From positions 9,563 to 73,562 of the forward strand of contig CAMXYK010000006.1 in NCBI GenBank assembly GCA_947253155.1: a DNA stretch of 64,000 nucleotides, written 5' to 3'. Of the stretch, positions 61,155 through 64,000 are shown one piece after another (the first letter of the stretch is position 1; each line of letters opens with the position of its first letter). The notes beneath the pieces were generated by a model. It did not search any database and had not been told where the DNA came from. It was given only the letters and a program-made list of their open reading frames with translations. The position numbers and the translations under genes are program-made. This stretch comes from an uncultured Bifidobacteriaceae bacterium (GTDB lineage: Bacteria > Actinomycetota > Actinomycetes > Actinomycetales > Bifidobacteriaceae).

Positions 61155-61805
61155 ATGTCGCAGAATAATAATCGCACTGCTTTGCTCGGCCGCAAGCTGG
61201 GTATGTCGCAGGTTTGGGATGAAAACGGCTTCTTCGTCCCCGTAACTCTGGTTGAGGTTGCTACCAACGTAGTTACTGCTGTAAAGACCGTAGAATCTGA
61301 CGGCTATTGCGCTGTTCAGCTCGGTTATGGCCAGATTGATCCTACCAAGGTGACCAAGCCATTGGCTGGCCATTTTGCAAAGGCTGGTGTAACTCCTCGT
61401 CGTCACCTCGCTGAGGTGCGCACGGAGAACGCAGCAGAGTATCAGCCAGGTCAGGAATTGACCGCTGAGGTGTTCGCTGAGGGTTCTGAAGTAGATGTCA
61501 CTGGCACTACCAAGGGTAAGGGCTTTGCTGGCACTATTAAGCGTTGGGGCTTCAAGTCCTATCGTCGTACTCACGGCTCGCACAAGAACGAACGTCGCCC
61601 AGGTTCTGTGGGCGCTTGCGCAACTCCAAGCCGCATTTTGAAGGGCAAGCGTATGGCTGGTCGCATGGGTCATGTGACTTCCACCGCGCTCAACCTCACC
61701 ATCGTTTCTTCGGATGTCGAGAACGGCATTCTCGCTATTAAGGGCGCTGTTCCAGGTCCTAAGGGCGCAATCGTTCTCGTCCGTTCGGCAGTGAAGGGAG
61801 CCTGA
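61155..61805 (+). CDS. rplC: 50S ribosomal protein L3
   Basis: 216 residues, 14 bp after rpsJ with AGGAGGGGGGAG upstream. L3 blocks [39 protein letters not shown] and RMAGRMGHV are present; the loop tip reaches the peptidyl-transferase centre. Confidence 0.98.
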   Translation: MSQNNNRTALLGRKLGMSQVWDENGFFVPVTLVEVATNVVTAVKTVESDGYCAVQLGYGQIDPTKVTKPLAGHFAKAGVTPRRHLAEVRTENAAEYQPGQELTAEVFAEGSEVDVTGTTKGKGFAGTIKRWGFKSYRRTHGSHKNERRPGSVGACATPSRILKGKRMAGRMGHVTSTALNLTIVSSDVENGILAIKGAVPGPKGAIVLVRSAVKGA

Positions 61806-61810
61806 TAATT

Positions 61811-62476
61811 ATGGCAAACGTAACTCTGAACGTCACTGATACTACGGGCAAGGCAAACGGTACTGTTGAAGCTCCTGCTGAGATTTTCGGCATCTCCAAC
61901 GAAGACGTTTTGGCTCATGGCCCATTGGTTCATCAGGTCGTAATCGCTCAGCTTGCTGCTGCTCGTCAGGGCACCCATGCTGTGAAGAATCGTGCTAATG
62001 TTTCCGGTGGCGGTAAGAAGCCATGGAAGCAGAAGGGCACCGGTCGTGCTCGTCAAGGCTCCATTCGTGCTCCACAGTGGGTACATGGTGGCGTTGTTCA
62101 CGGTCCAGTTCCTCGTAAGTACGATCAGCGCACCCCGAAGAAGATGAAGGCAGCTGCTCTTCGTTACGTTCTTTCGGATCGTGCAAATGCTGGACGTATT
62201 GCTGTAGTTGATTTTGGTATTAAGGATGTTCCATCCACCAAGAAGGCAGTTGCAGCACTTACCCCTGTGACCAATAACCAGTTCACCACTGTTGTGCTTT
62301 CTCGTGAAAACATCAATGAGTGGATGTCTGTACGCAATATCCCAACGGTGCACGTGATCTTCGCTGATCAGCTCAACACCTACGATGTTGTTACAGCTCA
62401 GTACGTCGTCTTCTCCAAGGAAGGCTTCGAAGCCTTCGTTGCTGCTAAGACCGAGCCTGTCGTTAAGGAGGCCTGA
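61811..62476 (+). CDS. rplD: 50S ribosomal protein L4
   Basis: 221 residues, five bases after rplC. The conserved tunnel loop VSGGGKKPWKQKGTGRARQGSIRAPQWVHGG is intact, with Lys and Gly residues altered in macrolide-resistant strains unmodified as far as can be seen. L4 autoregulates this operon in E. coli. Confidence 0.98.
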   Translation: MANVTLNVTDTTGKANGTVEAPAEIFGISNEDVLAHGPLVHQVVIAQLAAARQGTHAVKNRANVSGGGKKPWKQKGTGRARQGSIRAPQWVHGGVVHGPVPRKYDQRTPKKMKAAALRYVLSDRANAGRIAVVDFGIKDVPSTKKAVAALTPVTNNQFTTVVLSRENINEWMSVRNIPTVHVIFADQLNTYDVVTAQYVVFSKEGFEAFVAAKTEPVVKEA

Positions 62477-62481
62477 TTTAA

Positions 62482-62778
62482 ATGGTCGCAGTCCATAACC
62501 CAGCACATGACGTAATTCTCAAGCCAGTTGTTTCTGAAAAGAGCTATGCAGCTTCTGATCGTGGCCAGTACACTTTCGTAGTGGCTACAGATGCTAACAA
62601 GGTTCAGATCAAGCAGGCTATCGAAGAAATCTTCAAGGTCAAGGTGACAAACGTTAACACCCTGAACCGCGCTGGCAAGTTGAAGCGCTCCCGCACCGGT
62701 TTCGGCCGTCGTGTGAATCAGAAGCGCGCTATTGTCACCGTGGCTGAAGGCCAAACGATTGACATCTTTGGTAACTGA
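62482..62778 (+). CDS. rplW: 50S ribosomal protein L23
   Basis: 98 residues, five bases after rplD with AAGGAGG upstream. [11 protein letters not shown] and [20 protein letters not shown] mark L23, the exit-tunnel docking site for trigger factor and SRP. Confidence 0.98.
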   Translation: MVAVHNPAHDVILKPVVSEKSYAASDRGQYTFVVATDANKVQIKQAIEEIFKVKVTNVNTLNRAGKLKRSRTGFGRRVNQKRAIVTVAEGQTIDIFGN

Positions 62779-62812
62779 AGGCTAGCCGAGAAAAGTAAAG
62801 GAATACTATATT

Positions 62813-63643
62813 ATGGCTATCCGCGTTTATAAGCCGACGACTGCAGGCCGTCGCAACGCTTCGGTTTCGGATTTTGCCGAGATCACGCGCTCTACGCCTG
62901 AAAAGTCGCTGGTACGCAAACTCAGCAAGACTGGTGGTCGTAACTCTTACGGCCGCATGACTTCTCGCCATCGCGGCGGCGGTCACAAGCGTCAGTATCG
63001 TCTCATCGATTTCAAGCGTTGGGACAAGGATGGCGTGCCGGCAAAGGTTGCTCATATTGAGTATGACCCTAACCGTTCCGCTCGCATCGCATTGTTGCAC
63101 TATGCAGATGGTGAAAAGCGTTACATTATCGCTCCTGAAGGCATTGCCCAGGGTGATGTTATTGAGACCGGTGCTCAGGCTGATATTAAGCCAGGCAACA
63201 ACCTGCCTCTGAAGAATATCCCAACCGGTACCGTGGTTCACGCAATCGAACTTCGTCCACTTGGTGGCGCAAAGATTGCTCGTTCCGCTGGTGCTGCTGT
63301 TCAGCTCGTCGCTAAGGATGGCGCTTACGCTCAGTTGCGTATGCCATCTGGCGAAATTCGTAACGTTGACGCTCGTTGCCGCGCTACGATTGGCGAAGTT
63401 GGTAATTCTGATCACGCCAACATTGAGCTTGGTAAAGCAGGTCGTGCACGTTGGCTTGGTCGTAGGCCAATCACCCGTGGTGAATCCATGAACCCTGTGG
63501 ACCACCCACATGGTGGTCGTACCCGTGGTGGCAAGCCGCCAGTTTCTCCATGGGGCAAGGGCGAGGTTCGTACACGTCGTCCAAAGAAGGCTTCGAACAA
63601 GATGATTGTTCGTCGTCGCCCGAATGGTAAGAACCGCAAGTAA
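62813..63643 (+). CDS. rplB: 50S ribosomal protein L2
   Basis: 276 residues with AAAGGAATAC upstream. Typical L2: [54 protein letters not shown] and [21 protein letters not shown], whose His is important for peptidyl transfer. Confidence 0.98.
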   Translation: MAIRVYKPTTAGRRNASVSDFAEITRSTPEKSLVRKLSKTGGRNSYGRMTSRHRGGGHKRQYRLIDFKRWDKDGVPAKVAHIEYDPNRSARIALLHYADGEKRYIIAPEGIAQGDVIETGAQADIKPGNNLPLKNIPTGTVVHAIELRPLGGAKIARSAGAAVQLVAKDGAYAQLRMPSGEIRNVDARCRATIGEVGNSDHANIELGKAGRARWLGRRPITRGESMNPVDHPHGGRTRGGKPPVSPWGKGEVRTRRPKKASNKMIVRRRPNGKNRK

Positions 63644-63658
63644 GGGAGTGTCGAATAG

Positions 63659-63937
63659 ATGACTCGTAGCATCAAGAAGGGCCCTTTCGTCGACGCCCAC
63701 TTGCAGAAGAAAGTCGACGAGCAAAACGACAAGGGCACGCATAACGTCATTAAGACGTGGTCGCGTCGTTCGATGATCACTCCTGATTTCATTGGACACA
63801 CCTTTGCCGTACATGATGGCCGCAAGCATGTGCCGGTATTCGTTACCGAAGCCATGGTTGGTCATAAGCTCGGTGAGTTCGCCCCGACCAAGACCTTCAA
63901 GGGTCATGTGAAGGACGACAAAAAGGCACGCCGCTAA
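63659..63937 (+). CDS. rpsS: 30S ribosomal protein S19
   Basis: 92 residues, 15 bp after rpl[20 protein letters not shown] and [28 protein letters not shown] are S19 hallmarks. S19 binds 16S rRNA in the head of the small subunit. Confidence 0.98.
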   Translation: MTRSIKKGPFVDAHLQKKVDEQNDKGTHNVIKTWSRRSMITPDFIGHTFAVHDGRKHVPVFVTEAMVGHKLGEFAPTKTFKGHVKDDKKARR

Positions 63938-63953
63938 AGGAGAGTTAGGACAC

Positions 63954-64000
63954 ATGGAAGCTAAAGCAATCGCTCGTCACGTACGCGTGACGCCGCGCAA
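63954..64000 (+). CDS. rplV: 50S ribosomal protein L22, start only
   Basis: AAAGGAGAG precedes the ATG. The 15 complete codons (MEAKAIARHVRVTPR) match the L22 N terminus and the expected gene order after rpsS. The rest is beyond the window. Confidence 0.93.
   Translation, partial: MEAKAIARHVRVTPR

Overview
The window looks like a chromosome segment of a low-G+C member of the Bifidobacteriaceae, most likely Gardnerella. The evidence is the A+T-rich but clearly actinobacterial gene content, bifidobacterial-type MurA, PNPase, AdhE and PepC proteins, a LAxTG-type sorting signal, a CIRCE site at a groES that has no groEL beside it, and tRNA genes without an encoded CCA end. It is ordinary chromosome: no phage, insertion-sequence transposase or CRISPR array is visible. 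The species call is inference; no database search was possible.

Layout. 1-0.8 kb: the end of gltX, then tRNA-Glu and tRNA-Gln, then a probable antisense-strand small RNA. 1-10 kb: a metallophosphoesterase, murA, a membrane Ser/Thr kinase, a large Ig-like surface protein, tRNA-Ala, a DedA protein and a membrane protein. 10-18.7 kb: rpsO and pnp (with a very long Arg/Asp tail), an aldo/keto reductase, pgeF, a DivIVA-like coiled-coil protein and pepC. 18.7-28.8 kb: a tandem hairpin array, DAHP synthase, mtnN, the pstSCAB phosphate transporter, a purine permease and rplJ-rplL behind a long leader. 29-39.3 kb is the most lineage-specific part: two secreted proteins built from acidic five-residue repeats, an FHA protein with a degenerate helicase/nuclease-like partner, an FmdB zinc ribbon, a SAF-domain protein and a membrane protein. 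39.3-48.5 kb: a 498-bp noncoding element with perfect terminal inverted repeats, groS under CIRCE control, hisC, tRNA-Tyr/Thr/Met with rpmG, murB, an amino-acid permease, ferredoxin, SOS-type dinB, an EamA exporter and tRNA-Ser. 48.8-57.4 kb: a LATTG-anchored adhesin, a coupled cluster of a CsoR/FrmR-family repressor, yigZ, a repeat protein and malQ, then rplM-rpsI. 57.8-64 kb: adhE with a palindromic operator, then the start of the S10 ribosomal operon (rpsJ, rplC, rplD, rplW, rplB, rpsS, start of rplV).

The genes fit a fermentative, host-associated actinobacterium. Envelope construction is represented by murA, murB, pgeF and the DivIVA-like protein. Translation is represented by several r-protein operons and seven tRNAs. 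Scavenging is represented by Pst, purine and amino-acid permeases and peptidase C. Mixed-acid fermentation uses AdhE and maltodextrins are handled by MalQ. Surface proteins are prominent. Several promoters sit so close to the start codon that leaderless mRNAs are likely (dinB, the SAF-domain gene and the membrane gene at 38192).

The least explained signals are the antisense-strand small RNA candidate at 0.7-0.86 kb, the hairpin array at 18.66-18.88 kb, the acidic-repeat secreted pair at 29.1-31.2 kb, the inverted-repeat element at 39.35-39.84 kb, and a short CGACACGCCG-like motif that recurs only between genes, three times just upstream of recognisable promoters.
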